45,841 nt of DNA, from positions 5,681,031 through 5,726,871 of the forward strand of contig CP070678.1 in NCBI GenBank assembly GCA_020352515.1, given 5' to 3'. Source of the DNA: Phycisphaerales bacterium (GTDB lineage: Bacteria > Planctomycetota > Phycisphaerae > Sedimentisphaerales > Anaerobacaceae). Positions 8,786 to 17,760 of the stretch are shown one piece after another. The position numbers and the translations under genes were made by a program. Below the pieces are notes generated by a model, which worked only from the letters and a program-made list of their open reading frames with translations, was not told where the DNA came from and searched no databases. Each line of letters begins with the position of its first letter. Position 1 is the stretch's first letter.

Positions 8786-10168
8786 ATGAACGCCATGCGT
8801 GATTTTCCATTTGAACTTTCCATCGACCGTGCGGACTCGAGCAAGCACAGAGCATCGTTGTCCTGCACCGCCCTGCTGCGGACGATTCCCGGCAAGAGGG
8901 ATGTATACGACGCGGTCTGGGACGGCCGGCGTGTCATTGTAAAGGTGTTCTCGCGCGGAATCGGGGCAAGGCGCCGTCTTAGGAAAGAATGGAGGGGATT
9001 GACTTTGCTTCAAGAACGCGGACTGAGCGCGCCGGCACCGCTGTTTTACGGGAAAACCATAGATCGACGATGGGCGATTGTGCAGGAAGAAATCATGGAT
9101 TCCTCCACGGTCCTGGAGGTTCTCGAGCGGGGGGATCGGGCAGATGATAATGTGCGTCTGCTGGCGCCGGTTTTCAGGGTATTGGCGGCACAGCACGCCA
9201 AGGGTGTTTTGCAGAAGGACCTTCACCCGGGCAATTTCCTGCTGGGCCAAGGGAAGCTTTTCGCGCTGGATGCGGGGCGGATTTGTTTTTTTCAGGGCCA
9301 GATCGGCAGAAGAAAAAGCCTTTCTCAGTTGGCGCTTCTGGCGCGTTCGCTGGCGGAGACGGACGAGGAGTCGATATCGAGCCTTTACGGGACGTATTTC
9401 GAGGCGCGTGGCTGGACGGAACGTGCGTCCGACAAACGGCTGCTTCGTAAGTATGCGGCGCGGCATCGAAGGAGCGGAATCAGGAACGGGCTCAAGAAAT
9501 GCCTGCGGACGAGCAGGAGGCACTCTGGGATCAGAACCGGCGCATACACGGCGGTGTTTTCGCGCTCCTTCTGCCCCGGACACGAGCGGGATGAATTCAT
9601 AGAGCAGATTGATGCGCTGATGGATTCGGGGCAAATCCTCAAGGACGGCCGGACGTGTTATGTCTCTCGAATACGCCTGCACGGAAAGGAGCTGGTGGTC
9701 AAGCGTTACAATCACCTCGGTCTGGTCCATTCGCTGCGTCATAGTCTGAAGGGGTCACGCGCCAGACGGAACTGGCTGCATGCGCATCGACTTATGATGC
9801 TTCGTGTTCCGACGCCGCATCCGCTGGCATATATCGAGCGTCGCAGAGGGGGCCTCGTCTGGACCTGCTACATAGTGACAGAGTATGTGGCGGCGCCTCA
9901 TTTCGAGGAATTTCTGCGGCGAGGCGACGGCACCGAGGAGGCGCGGGCGGCGGCAGCCGGTCCGGTTCTGGAACTGCTCGAAAGGCTGGCGGGCCATGGG
10001 ATAACGCACGGCGACTTGAAGCACACGAATATCCTGGTGACGGAGACGGGGCCGATGCTTACGGATCTCGACGGTATGAAGGTTCACCTGTTCGGCCGGA
10101 TGTGCAGACGCAGGCACGCAAAGGACATCGAGTCCTTCAGCAGGAGGGGGCGCGATGGCGGAATATGA
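8786..10168 (+). CDS. Double-domain LPS-kinase-like protein (InaA/WaaP fold twice)
   Basis: This 460-residue protein contains two protein-kinase-like domains of the LPS core kinase type. In domain 1 (about 25-235) Lys53 sits in VIVKVFSRG, the catalytic loop is KDLHPGNF with Asp145, and the DFG equivalent reads LDAG. In domain 2 (about 285-455) Lys306 sits in LVVKRYNHLG, the loop is HGDLKHTNIL with Asp410, and the metal loop reads LTDLDGM. Both keep the residues needed for catalysis. Single-domain relatives phosphorylate heptose or Kdo in the LPS core. The gene follows lpxI by 35 bases and overlaps glf by 14 bases, so LPS modification is likely. Whether each half acts on a different sugar position is unknown. 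Confidence 0.8.
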   Translation: MNAMRDFPFELSIDRADSSKHRASLSCTALLRTIPGKRDVYDAVWDGRRVIVKVFSRGIGARRRLRKEWRGLTLLQERGLSAPAPLFYGKTIDRRWAIVQEEIMDSSTVLEVLERGDRADDNVRLLAPVFRVLAAQHAKGVLQKDLHPGNFLLGQGKLFALDAGRICFFQGQIGRRKSLSQLALLARSLAETDEESISSLYGTYFEARGWTERASDKRLLRKYAARHRRSGIRNGLKKCLRTSRRHSGIRTGAYTAVFSRSFCPGHERDEFIEQIDALMDSGQILKDGRTCYVSRIRLHGKELVVKRYNHLGLVHSLRHSLKGSRARRNWLHAHRLMMLRVPTPHPLAYIERRRGGLVWTCYIVTEYVAAPHFEEFLRRGDGTEEARAAAAGPVLELLERLAGHGITHGDLKHTNILVTETGPMLTDLDGMKVHLFGRMCRRRHAKDIESFSRRGRDGGI

Positions 10169-11246
10169 CTTTGTGGTGGTTGGGGCGGGGATGTTCGGCG
10201 CCGTTTTTGCGCGGGAGGCGACCGATAGAGGCAGAAAGGTCCTCGTTATCGAGAAGAGGCCCCACATCGGGGGCAACTGCTATACGGAGCGCCGTGAGGG
10301 TATTGACGTGCACGTTTACGGGCCCCACATATTCCATACGAGCGATGAGCGTGCGTGGGAGTACGTGCGCCGGTTCGCCCAATTCAATCATTTCGTGAAT
10401 CGGCCGAAGGTGCGTTACCGTGACAAGCTGTATTCGTTTCCGATCAATCTCATGACCCTGCACCAGTTGTGGGGCGTCCGGACGCCGGCGGAGGCGGAGA
10501 AGAAGCTGCGGGAAGCCGCCGTTGCGTGCGACAACCCGGAGAATCTCGAACAGTGGATTCTGTCGCAGGTGGGGCCGGAGATCTACGAGATATTTGTCAA
10601 AGGCTACACAAAGAAACAGTGGGGCCGAGAACCGAGAGAACTACCGGCGAGCATTATCCAGAGACTCCCGATTCGACTGACATTCGACGACAATTACTAC
10701 CGGGACAGGTATCAGGGGATTCCGGCAGGCGGCTACACGCGGCTGTTCGAGCGGATGCTGGAGGGAATCGAGGTGCGTTTAAACACGGATTACTTCGCCG
10801 ATAGTGAAAAGTGGAATGCGGCCGCGGCAATGTTGGTCTACACGGGCAGAGCCGACGAGTATTTCGGCTATCGGTTCGGGGAGCTGGAGTATCGGGGTCT
10901 TAGATTCGAAAGCAGGACGTTCGAGGGAGATTACCAGGGCAACGCCGTTGTCAACTATGCCGAAGGGCGAATTCCGTACACGCGAGTCGTCGAGCACAAG
11001 CACTTCGACTTTCGGGGTCAGCCCGGAACGGTGGTGACATGGGAATACCCGGACGACTATGACAGGACCAAGGTCGCATACTACCCCGTCAACGACGAAA
11101 GAAACAATGCTCTGTATGAGCGATACAAGCGGGAGGCGGCCGGTGATGAGGGTCTCATACTGGCGGGCCGGCTGGGCACGTACCGCTACCTCGATATGGA
11201 CGAGGCGGTGACAGCCGCCATGGCGACAATTCAGGACTTGATGTAG
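10155..11246 (+). CDS. glf: UDP-galactopyranose mutase
   Basis: Glf converts UDP-galactopyranose to UDP-galactofuranose using reduced FAD, supplying Galf for surface glycans. The 363-residue length is typical. FVVVGAGMFGAVFAREA at the N terminus is the FAD Rossmann loop, and HIGGNCYTE, YGPHIFHTSDERAW and YTKKQWG are family signatures. The ATG at 10155 overlaps the end of the kinase gene and is preceded by a GGAGGGGG ribosome site. It ends the plus-strand LPS unit and converges with the glycosyltransferase cluster across a 58-base gap. Confidence 0.95.
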   Translation: MAEYDFVVVGAGMFGAVFAREATDRGRKVLVIEKRPHIGGNCYTERREGIDVHVYGPHIFHTSDERAWEYVRRFAQFNHFVNRPKVRYRDKLYSFPINLMTLHQLWGVRTPAEAEKKLREAAVACDNPENLEQWILSQVGPEIYEIFVKGYTKKQWGREPRELPASIIQRLPIRLTFDDNYYRDRYQGIPAGGYTRLFERMLEGIEVRLNTDYFADSEKWNAAAAMLVYTGRADEYFGYRFGELEYRGLRFESRTFEGDYQGNAVVNYAEGRIPYTRVVEHKHFDFRGQPGTVVTWEYPDDYDRTKVAYYPVNDERNNALYERYKREAAGDEGLILAGRLGTYRYLDMDEAVTAAMATIQDLM

Positions 11247-11304
11247 AACAATCTGCGAGAGGTCGGGCTTGCATGTTCCGGTCTTCACGGGCGCGAATGT
11301 CGCA

Positions 11305-12189
11305 TCAGGGGGACGCCCGTCCGGCGGCTTTTGCCACCCTGAGCCAGTGAAAAACGGACTTTATGTTCGGACGTTGCCTGAAGGACTGCGCCAGCAGGAT
11401 CCGAGCCTGATCGTAGAGCCCCTCCTTGATGGCATAGCAGCCTGCCCGATAGCTTTCTCTGCTGAGTCTCTTCATCGCCACGGACCTTGGTATTACTTCT
11501 TTGCCACCTCCGTTGTAGTAGAAATCGGTGAGCATTTCCAGCTCGATTCTGCGGTTTCTGAAGGAGTCCATTGATGTGTTGCTGGAGTGCCGGCGTCTGC
11601 AGAATGTGGGCTCTTTGAGTGCCACAAACGGATGCTTGAGCGATAATTGTAGTTCGAGCTTATAATCGTAGCTGGCCTTTAGGGAAGTGTCGAACCCCCC
11701 TGCTTGCTGAAGCCACTGCTTTGGAAAGAGTGAGCCGTTCGGGTGCACAATAATATCGGCGAAGAGGGCCGCGGTAATTCGCCCGCTGTACAGCTTGCGC
11801 TTGCTGCGTCCGCAAGGCTTGCCGTTTTCGTCGATTCGAAAATAGCCGCCGTAGACGACGGCATCTGACGGCTGCGACGTTAAAGCCTCGACCATACGCT
11901 CGATGGCGTCAGAAACGAGCAGGTCATCAGAGTGGATGAAAGATATGTATTTGCCGCGGGCAAGCTCGATGAGCCTGTTACACGTGGCGGCCTCCCCGCG
12001 ATTCTCCTGCCAGTAGTACCTGACATTGCAGCCGCTGTCCTTGATCATATCCCCCGTGCCGTCGGTCGAACCGTCGTCGAGAACAATGACCTCGCAGTCC
12101 TTGTAGGTCTGGGCGAAGACGCTGTCGAGGGTTTGCCGGAGGTAATCCTTTCGATTGTAGGTAGGGATGCAGACAGACACATTAGGCAT
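11305..12189 (-). CDS. Glycosyltransferase family 2
   Basis: This is a 294-residue GT-A glycosyltransferase. PNVSVCIPTYNRKDYLRQTL starts the nucleotide-binding fold, and VIVLDDGSTDGT and ISFIHSDDLLV carry the nucleotide and metal (DxD-type) acids. The start at 12189 is preferred because GGAGGA lies 8 bases upstream; an in-frame ATG at 12222 would add 11 non-conserved residues. No membrane segment is visible, so it acts at the cytoplasmic face. It is the last gene of the minus-strand polysaccharide locus. Donor and acceptor are unknown. Confidence 0.85.
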   Translation of the reverse strand: MPNVSVCIPTYNRKDYLRQTLDSVFAQTYKDCEVIVLDDGSTDGTGDMIKDSGCNVRYYWQENRGEAATCNRLIELARGKYISFIHSDDLLVSDAIERMVEALTSQPSDAVVYGGYFRIDENGKPCGRSKRKLYSGRITAALFADIIVHPNGSLFPKQWLQQAGGFDTSLKASYDYKLELQLSLKHPFVALKEPTFCRRRHSSNTSMDSFRNRRIELEMLTDFYYNGGGKEVIPRSVAMKRLSRESYRAGCYAIKEGLYDQARILLAQSFRQRPNIKSVFHWLRVAKAAGRASP

Positions 12190-12277
12190 TGGGCTCGTCC
12201 TCCGGTTGTCCTGCAATTCCATAGTCTATCATATACTTTGCCCTTACGAACAACTGCCGGCGGAATCGCTCCGGCAT

Positions 12278-13324
12278 CTACAGAACGTGGGCCCAGGGCG
12301 CACTGTATGCACCCTTGTCAATCAACTCCAGCAGGTCTCGGGCTATTCTGACACAATTGAACTCTTTGTGGGCTCTGGCCATCCCGGCCTGCGCGATCTC
12401 TTCTCTCTGCTGCGGATGCTCGAGATACCAGCGCGCCAGCTCAAAGAACTCCTCGCCGCTATCGAAGTACCTGAGGTGGGCTTTGTCCTGAAAGAGTATA
12501 TCGGAGTCAGGAACTCTTCTGGCAAGTGTGAGTGTCCCACAGGAAAGATAGGTGATGAGCCTGTCAGAATGGTAGAGGCTGACGTCATTGGCTATATTGA
12601 TGCTCAACCCGGTTTTGGCGCCGCTGATGGCGTGAAACAATTCGATGCCCTCGACCTTAGGACTTCCGAAACATCCATAGAGACGCGTGTTCGGCAAGAG
12701 CGCGAGCCGGCGCACTATCTCGTAGCGCTCATTATTGCGTTCGAGCCTGGTATGCTCGGCCTTGCCGGTGAAAATGATGTCGGCGTCCCACTTGGGCCCG
12801 ACTGTGTAGCGCATCTGTATATCCGGGTCGCAGGCGTTGGGCATGAACGCGCAGCATTTGACACCGGCGTCTTTGTAAGCGCGGAGGAATCGTCCGGCGC
12901 TCGTGGACACAACGATATCTGTTTCCCTGGCGATGGCGATACGAGTTGGGTTCTGTTCGGGAAAAGGGTCTTCATCCCTTCCGACGAAGACGGCGTCGGG
13001 CGCGACGGCGCGAACCATCCGAAGCGTCTGTGCGTCGAGATACTTCATGTTGAGTATCAGCAGGATATCGGGATGATATCGCTTGATTTGCTCGGCGAGG
13101 ATTCGGTCGGCACGCCTTTTGACGAAGCCCGGAGCGAAGCGTCTCGAGGAGAAGGGGTTGAATTGCATCATGATGTTTCTATAGCTGAATCGCTGGACAT
13201 CGTGACCGAGGCGAATAAGTCCTTTTACCCACATTCGGACCTGCGCTCGGATGGACCTGGGGCTTTCATCCTTGAAATCTGCAACTGCAAATATTCGCTT
13301 AACGTTGTCCATGCGAATTTCCAT
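12278..13324 (-). CDS. CgeB-like glycosyltransferase (GT-B)
   Basis: The protein is 348 residues. The N-terminal half, with the DILLILNMKYLDAQTLRM region, resembles the acceptor half of CgeB/DUF3880-type transferases. The C-terminal half (SDRLITYLSCGTLTLARRVPD, then a Phe-Glu-Leu-rich helix and a HKEFNCVRIA end) matches the group 1 transferase domain. The ATG at 13324 lies 2 bases after the upstream stop, which suggests coupled translation; a second ATG four codons in is possible. Its place suggests it builds the same glycan as its neighbours. Its specificity cannot be read. Confidence 0.75.
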   Translation of the reverse strand: MEIRMDNVKRIFAVADFKDESPRSIRAQVRMWVKGLIRLGHDVQRFSYRNIMMQFNPFSSRRFAPGFVKRRADRILAEQIKRYHPDILLILNMKYLDAQTLRMVRAVAPDAVFVGRDEDPFPEQNPTRIAIARETDIVVSTSAGRFLRAYKDAGVKCCAFMPNACDPDIQMRYTVGPKWDADIIFTGKAEHTRLERNNERYEIVRRLALLPNTRLYGCFGSPKVEGIELFHAISGAKTGLSINIANDVSLYHSDRLITYLSCGTLTLARRVPDSDILFQDKAHLRYFDSGEEFFELARWYLEHPQQREEIAQAGMARAHKEFNCVRIARDLLELIDKGAYSAPWAHVL

Positions 13325-13326
13325 GG

Positions 13327-15027
13327 CTACTGTCGGCGTGTCTGTTCGGGCCGGTCCGGCCACTGTAGCCGGGCCAGTACGAATCTGCGCGAACTCGCGG
13401 GCAGATCGAGCACTTTCTGCACTTTGAGGCGCGTACTGAAGACTTCGGCTGCCTCAGGGTTATCGGCGAGACCTCGGAAGAAGCGTGCCGGGTTGTCAAT
13501 TATCGCCAGGGCGCGAATGCGGCCGGCAGACTCATCAAATGTATCGGCCACCCAGCGGGGTTTCTCGCGGGCAAGCCAGTCCGTGAAGTCTTTCCACGAA
13601 TCGCCCTTTGCAGCAAGCAGCGGCAGTCGGGACGTCAGGCCGAAGGCATCGACGAAGTCATGCCGGCCGGCAAAGTAGGCGATTGCGCCGATGTCGGAGG
13701 AAAGTACTATATCCTCAAGGGGAACATTCTGGTCGATCCATTTGCCGAGGGCCTTTCTGGCATTTTGAGCCTCCGTTTCAGGCAGAAAGCTGCGGGCGGT
13801 TCTATTCTGGTTGGCCAGGGTCTGCGCCCAGAGGACGACCAAGGCAATGACGAGTACCGCAGAATTACGGCGTCCGAAGAGGCGCGAGACCTCTATTCCC
13901 TTCCAGCAAACACCTGTTGCGACGGCAAGCACAGGGATAATGTGGACTACGTAACGGCGCTGGTCTGACTTGGGTCCGACGGCAAAGGATGCGAAACTCA
14001 ACAGTATGAACAGGGCAATCGCCAACTCGACAGACGCCGGCCCGCCGGCCTCGGTCGTACCGGCCTGCGGGGAAATCGCCGACCGCAGCCTGCCGACGGC
14101 CGATCCGCCCGTCGAATGCCCGGCGCGTCGTCGAGAGGCAAACGGTCGGGCAATCGCCCCGGCTGCAAGCGAGACCGCATATACTCCTCCCAGCAACAGA
14201 TAGATGCCGAAGTTCTTGGCAAGGAACTCAGCGACCTTGCGGATCTTCTCGCCGACGCCCGGCCAGTAGTAGAAGGCGAGCTTCTTGAGCACGACCGGAT
14301 GCGGGAAGAACTCTCCGTAGTAGAGAGAGTTGAAGACCGCCTGGCCGATAAAGACAAGAGAACCGACCAGCAGAAAAGCGAAGAATCTGCGCGATGGACG
14401 CCCCCCCGACGCGAAAATCTCCGCGCCCAGTACGGCCAAGAGCAGCAGTATGCCCTCGGGCCTGCAGAGCAGGCACGCAGCGAGGAGGATCGCCGTCGGT
14501 CCGGTTTGTCCGACGGTATAGAACCACAGGAACACAACAATCAGCGCAGTATAAAGGATAGTCTCCATGCCACTTACGGCCCAGCCGGTAATCGAGCCGC
14601 ACAGGCACACGGGAAGCGAAAAGGCAAGCGCAAGCGAACGAGACCCGCAAAGACGTTCGACCAGAAGCACCAGAACAGAGGCCATGACCAAACCACTCAG
14701 AAGGCCGACGGCGGCGCCGACGAACTCGAGGTTTGTGAAACCAAGCTTGTAGAATCCAGCGAGCAGAAGTGTGTAAAGCAGGGAACTGGCGCTGTTGACC
14801 TTCTCGTAGGAGTTGAAAACCAGCCCGCGTCCCCGGGCGAGATTGGCGGCGTAGCGATAGGTTATGTAGGAGTCATCGTACTGCCCGCTGCGCAGGACAA
14901 CAGGATGATAGACTGACAGGGCAACCGTCAGGAACAACAGGCTCACGATTATGGCCGCTATGGCCCGCGTCGGGAAATGCTCATGCAGACCCGTCGCGCA
15001 AAGGAACCTTGTCATCAGTTGCCCCAT
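13327..15027 (-). CDS. GT-C type integral membrane glycosyltransferase
   Basis: This 566-residue polytopic protein has about ten hydrophobic segments. After the first segment comes SGQYDDSYITYRYAANLARG, the acidic Asp-Asp extracytoplasmic loop seen in lipid-linked-sugar transferases of the GT-C class. The next part, FNSYEKVNSASSLLYTLLL, is also characteristic of this group. A soluble C-terminal part of about 150 residues follows. Such enzymes use polyprenyl-phosphate sugars on the outer side of the inner membrane. The start is either the ATG at 15027 or the one at 15015; both have weak purine-rich sites upstream. The exact sugar is unknown. Confidence 0.75.
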   Translation of the reverse strand: MGQLMTRFLCATGLHEHFPTRAIAAIIVSLLFLTVALSVYHPVVLRSGQYDDSYITYRYAANLARGRGLVFNSYEKVNSASSLLYTLLLAGFYKLGFTNLEFVGAAVGLLSGLVMASVLVLLVERLCGSRSLALAFSLPVCLCGSITGWAVSGMETILYTALIVVFLWFYTVGQTGPTAILLAACLLCRPEGILLLLAVLGAEIFASGGRPSRRFFAFLLVGSLVFIGQAVFNSLYYGEFFPHPVVLKKLAFYYWPGVGEKIRKVAEFLAKNFGIYLLLGGVYAVSLAAGAIARPFASRRRAGHSTGGSAVGRLRSAISPQAGTTEAGGPASVELAIALFILLSFASFAVGPKSDQRRYVVHIIPVLAVATGVCWKGIEVSRLFGRRNSAVLVIALVVLWAQTLANQNRTARSFLPETEAQNARKALGKWIDQNVPLEDIVLSSDIGAIAYFAGRHDFVDAFGLTSRLPLLAAKGDSWKDFTDWLAREKPRWVADTFDESAGRIRALAIIDNPARFFRGLADNPEAAEVFSTRLKVQKVLDLPASSRRFVLARLQWPDRPEQTRRQ

Positions 15028-15147
15028 CTACTATGCTTCCATATCAAACATGTTTGAAGTGGACTGGCAGCCAAATATAATCTCTTCGCGGGCCGACAAT
15101 ACGGTCCGCAAAGCCTCGATAGCACCAGAATAAGATCTGCCGGCAAC

Positions 15148-15306
15148 TCAGAAAAGGGTGTAGATAAACGGCGACAGCGCCGAACCCTGCGCGAAGACAA
15201 TCAGGGCTCCAAGCAGCAGCAGCGAGACGATGATAGGTATCAGCCACCACTTCTTACGCACCTTCAAAAACTGCCAGAATTCCGATATTATCGACAATTT
15301 ACTCAT
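15148..15306 (-). CDS. Small membrane protein, SxtK-like (DUF5989)
   Basis: This 52-residue gene begins MSKLSIISEFWQFLKVRKKW, followed by one membrane helix (LIPIIVSLLLLGALIVFAQG) and the tail SALSPFIYTLF. The amphipathic start, the RKKWW turn and the FIYTLF end match the small DUF5989 family. That family is usually found beside O-carbamoyltransferases and SxtJ, as in saxitoxin clusters (SxtK). It lies 77 bases downstream of the SxtJ-like gene in the same orientation. Its function is unknown; a membrane-anchoring or assembly role for the carbamoyltransferase is plausible. Confidence 0.8.
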   Translation of the reverse strand: MSKLSIISEFWQFLKVRKKWWLIPIIVSLLLLGALIVFAQGSALSPFIYTLF

Positions 15307-15383
15307 ACGTTTTTCCAGGATTCCTCAAGATTTGGCATCGAGTATACACAGAGATTTGTGGCAGTCAAGCTCCTGGTGATTTG

Positions 15384-15803
15384 TCAGAACTGTTTTTCGT
15401 AATCGCTTTTTTTGGGCTGCCGCGCTTCTCTGGCTATCCAGTAGCTGCTGCGGGAGTCTCCCTGAAATCGGATGTCGAGCATATCCTTACCCAACAGCCT
15501 CATGAGCAGGGCCGTCGGCGTAAGGACGAGGTAGAACAGGCTTATAAGAATCAGCCGGGTCATGAACCATCCCATCATGACGGCCAGTGTCATCCATATC
15601 TTCTGAACCGGCTTCAGGGCAGAGGGTGCAAGCAGGCCTGCGAGCAGCAACAGGATGGACACACAGAAGAGATACGGGTAGTAACCCTTTTGCCGCCACA
15701 GGAGGAATCCGCCGATGACAGCCAGGGCCGCGGCCATGGTCAGGCCGAACTTTCTCAGGTCGCCCCGTGTGCTCTTGATGTCTCCTATTTCGTCTATCAA
15801 CAT
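15384..15803 (-). CDS. SxtJ-family membrane protein
   Basis: This is a 139-residue protein with three or four hydrophobic helices (KFGLTMAAALAVIGGFLLW, LFCVSILLLLAGLLAP, and the IWMTLAVMMGWFMTRLILISLFYLVLT region) and a polar tail ending KKSDYEKQF. It matches the SxtJ family, named from the saxitoxin cluster, whose role is unknown. The ATG at 15803 is chosen because AGGAG lies 6 bases upstream; for the ATG at 15809 that site would be directly adjacent. It begins 9 bases after the carbamoyltransferase stop. Confidence 0.8.
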   Translation of the reverse strand: MLIDEIGDIKSTRGDLRKFGLTMAAALAVIGGFLLWRQKGYYPYLFCVSILLLLAGLLAPSALKPVQKIWMTLAVMMGWFMTRLILISLFYLVLTPTALLMRLLGKDMLDIRFQGDSRSSYWIAREARQPKKSDYEKQF

Positions 15804-15812
15804 CGGCATCTC

Positions 15813-17630
15813 CTAATCCGGCTCGAACTCGCTGCGCCAGTCCGTGTCCTTTTCAAGCGGCGTCTGGCGTTTTTTATCCAGTAGAAAGGCGCCCATTATC
15901 AGATAGTCCATGTTTGTTCTCATGAAGCACTTGTAGGCGTCATCCGGGCTGCAGACGATGGGCTCGCCCCGCACGTTGAACGAGGTGTTTATGACGGCCG
16001 GACAGCCGTATTTGCGGTCGAATGCGGACAGCATCTGGTAGTAGAGGGGGTTTGTTCGTCTGCTGACAGTCTGAACGCGGGCCGAGTAGTCGACGTGCGT
16101 GACCGCGGGAATTTCGGACCTGACGACGTGAAGCTTGTCAAGCCCGAAGAGCCGGCTCTCCTGCTCGGTCATCTGCCTTCGTATTTCCTCTTTCACGGGT
16201 GCCACGAGCAGCATGTACGGGCTCTGCCTGTCAAGGTCGAAACACCGCGAGACTTTTTCCTCCAGCACGGACGGGGCAAAAGGACGGAAGCTTTCGCGGA
16301 ATTTTATTTTCAGGTTCATTATTTCCTGCATTTTGGGCGACCGGGCGTCGCCGATGATGCTGCGGGCGCCCAGGGCCCTCGGTCCGAATTCCATCCTTCC
16401 CTCGAACCAGCCGACGACCTTCTGGTCGGCTATGAGGTCGGCGATCCTGCCCGCAATCTCGGCGGGGTTTACCCTGGTGTATGGTATGTTGTTGCATTCG
16501 AGGTATGCGAGGATATCATCGTCATTGAAATCGGGCCCGAGATACGAGCCATACTGAAAGTCCTCTCGGTTATCCGCCTTTCTTTCATTTCCGAGATACT
16601 GATGCCAGACGAAGAGGGCAGCGCCCAGGGCCCCTCCGGCGTCACCTGCGGCCGGCTGAATCCATATATTCTCGAAGGGGCCTTCCCGGAGGACCCTGCC
16701 GTTGCCGACGCAGTTGAGCGCCACGCCGCCGGCCAGACACAGGTTCTTTAGCCCGATGACGCCGTGAACATGCCGGCTCATTCGGAGCATCACTTCCTCG
16801 GTTACGTCCTGCACCGAACGGGCCAGGTCCATATCACGTTGCGTGAGCAGAGATTCCCGGGCCCGGGGCGGCCCGCCAAAGAGCTTCTCGAACCTTTTGT
16901 TGGTCATCGTAAGACCGGCGCAGTAGTTGAAGTACTTCATGTTGAGCTTGAACGAGCCGTCTTCCTTGAGGTCCATCAGCTCACTGAGTATCAAATCCAT
17001 GTACTTCGGGCGGCCGTAAGGCGCCAAACCCATTACCTTGTATTCGCCGGAGTTGACTTTGAACCCCGTGTAGTACGTGAATGCCGAATAAAGCAGGCCG
17101 AGCGAGTGTGGGAAATGGATTTCCGCCAGAATCCGCACTGTATTGTCTTTGCCAACGCCGTAGCTGGCCGTCGTCCACTCACCTACCCCGTCTATCGTAA
17201 GGAATGCAGCCTCCCGGAACGGCGACGGAAGGAAGGCCGAGGCAGCGTGAGATTCGTGATGTTCGGGAAATACGATGGGGCCTTTGTACCCGAGCTCTGC
17301 AGCAATCAGGTCCTTTATCCAGAGCTTCTGCTTTATCCACATAGGCACAGCTCTGATGAAAGACCTGATTCCGAGCGGGGCAAAGGCAAGATAGGTCTCA
17401 AGTATGCGCTCGAATTTGAGGAACGGTTTATCATAGAAGGCGACGTAGTCAAGGTTGGCGGCGTCCAGGCGGCTGTGGTTCAGGCAGAAATTGATGGCGT
17501 TCTCGGGAAAGGAGAAATCGTGCTTTTTCCGCGTGAAACGCTCCTCCTGGGCGGCGCTGATTATCCGGCCGTCCCGCACGAGGCAGGCGGCACTGTCGTG
17601 ATAGAATGCAGAGATTCCCAATATGTTCAT
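15813..17630 (-). CDS. O-carbamoyltransferase (NodU/CmcH/TobZ family)
   Basis: This enzyme transfers a carbamoyl group from carbamoyl phosphate, through a carbamoyl-adenylate, to a sugar hydroxyl. The 605-residue length is normal. MNILGISAFYHDSAACLV and AAQEERFTRKKHD are the family N terminus. His124-His125-Glu-Ser-His128 and the nearby LTIDGVGEW are the Kae1-like metal/adenylate site, and LAGGVALNCVGNG and EFGPRALGARSI complete the signature. Downstream SxtJ- and SxtK-like genes form a module with it. The product probably decorates the rhamnose- or galactofuranose-containing glycan made by this locus. A truncated copy of its first 18 codons lies at 19515-19568. Confidence 0.93.
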   Translation of the reverse strand: MNILGISAFYHDSAACLVRDGRIISAAQEERFTRKKHDFSFPENAINFCLNHSRLDAANLDYVAFYDKPFLKFERILETYLAFAPLGIRSFIRAVPMWIKQKLWIKDLIAAELGYKGPIVFPEHHESHAASAFLPSPFREAAFLTIDGVGEWTTASYGVGKDNTVRILAEIHFPHSLGLLYSAFTYYTGFKVNSGEYKVMGLAPYGRPKYMDLILSELMDLKEDGSFKLNMKYFNYCAGLTMTNKRFEKLFGGPPRARESLLTQRDMDLARSVQDVTEEVMLRMSRHVHGVIGLKNLCLAGGVALNCVGNGRVLREGPFENIWIQPAAGDAGGALGAALFVWHQYLGNERKADNREDFQYGSYLGPDFNDDDILAYLECNNIPYTRVNPAEIAGRIADLIADQKVVGWFEGRMEFGPRALGARSIIGDARSPKMQEIMNLKIKFRESFRPFAPSVLEEKVSRCFDLDRQSPYMLLVAPVKEEIRRQMTEQESRLFGLDKLHVVRSEIPAVTHVDYSARVQTVSRRTNPLYYQMLSAFDRKYGCPAVINTSFNVRGEPIVCSPDDAYKCFMRTNMDYLIMGAFLLDKKRQTPLEKDTDWRSEFEPD

Positions 17631-17693
17631 TCAAAGGCTTTCCGGTCAACCGAACTTGCCGAATCCGACGGACATCGTACTCGGCCAGCACAG

Positions 17694-17722
17694 AGTATAT
17701 TGGCTGTGCCGTCACGTAGCAA
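17694..17722 (-). promoter_or_regulatory. Possible promoter of the carbamoyltransferase module
   Basis: Read on the minus strand, TTGCTA (17717-17722) and TATACT (17694-17699) are 17 bases apart. The start would lie about 56 bases before the carbamoyltransferase ATG, within the 130-base gap after the methyltransferase-like gene. Confidence 0.4.
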
Positions 17723-17760
17723 GCCCAACCTCGAACCAAATCAGCGGGCCCGCGCGCCAA

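Noticed and set aside
11287..11321. ACGGGCG/CGCCCGT stem between the convergent glf and glycosyltransferase genes
   Set aside because: The loop is about 20 bases, the right arm lies in coding sequence and there is no T-run, so a terminator call is not supported.
13998..14916. Long open frames on both strands over the GT-C gene and other GC-rich genes
   Set aside because: They are antisense or shifted shadows without family motifs, rich in Arg, Pro and Ser, as expected from GC-rich codon bias.
15044..15250. 68-codon minus-strand frame overlapping the DUF5989 gene
   Set aside because: It is out of frame with the recognisable DUF5989 protein and has no features of its own.
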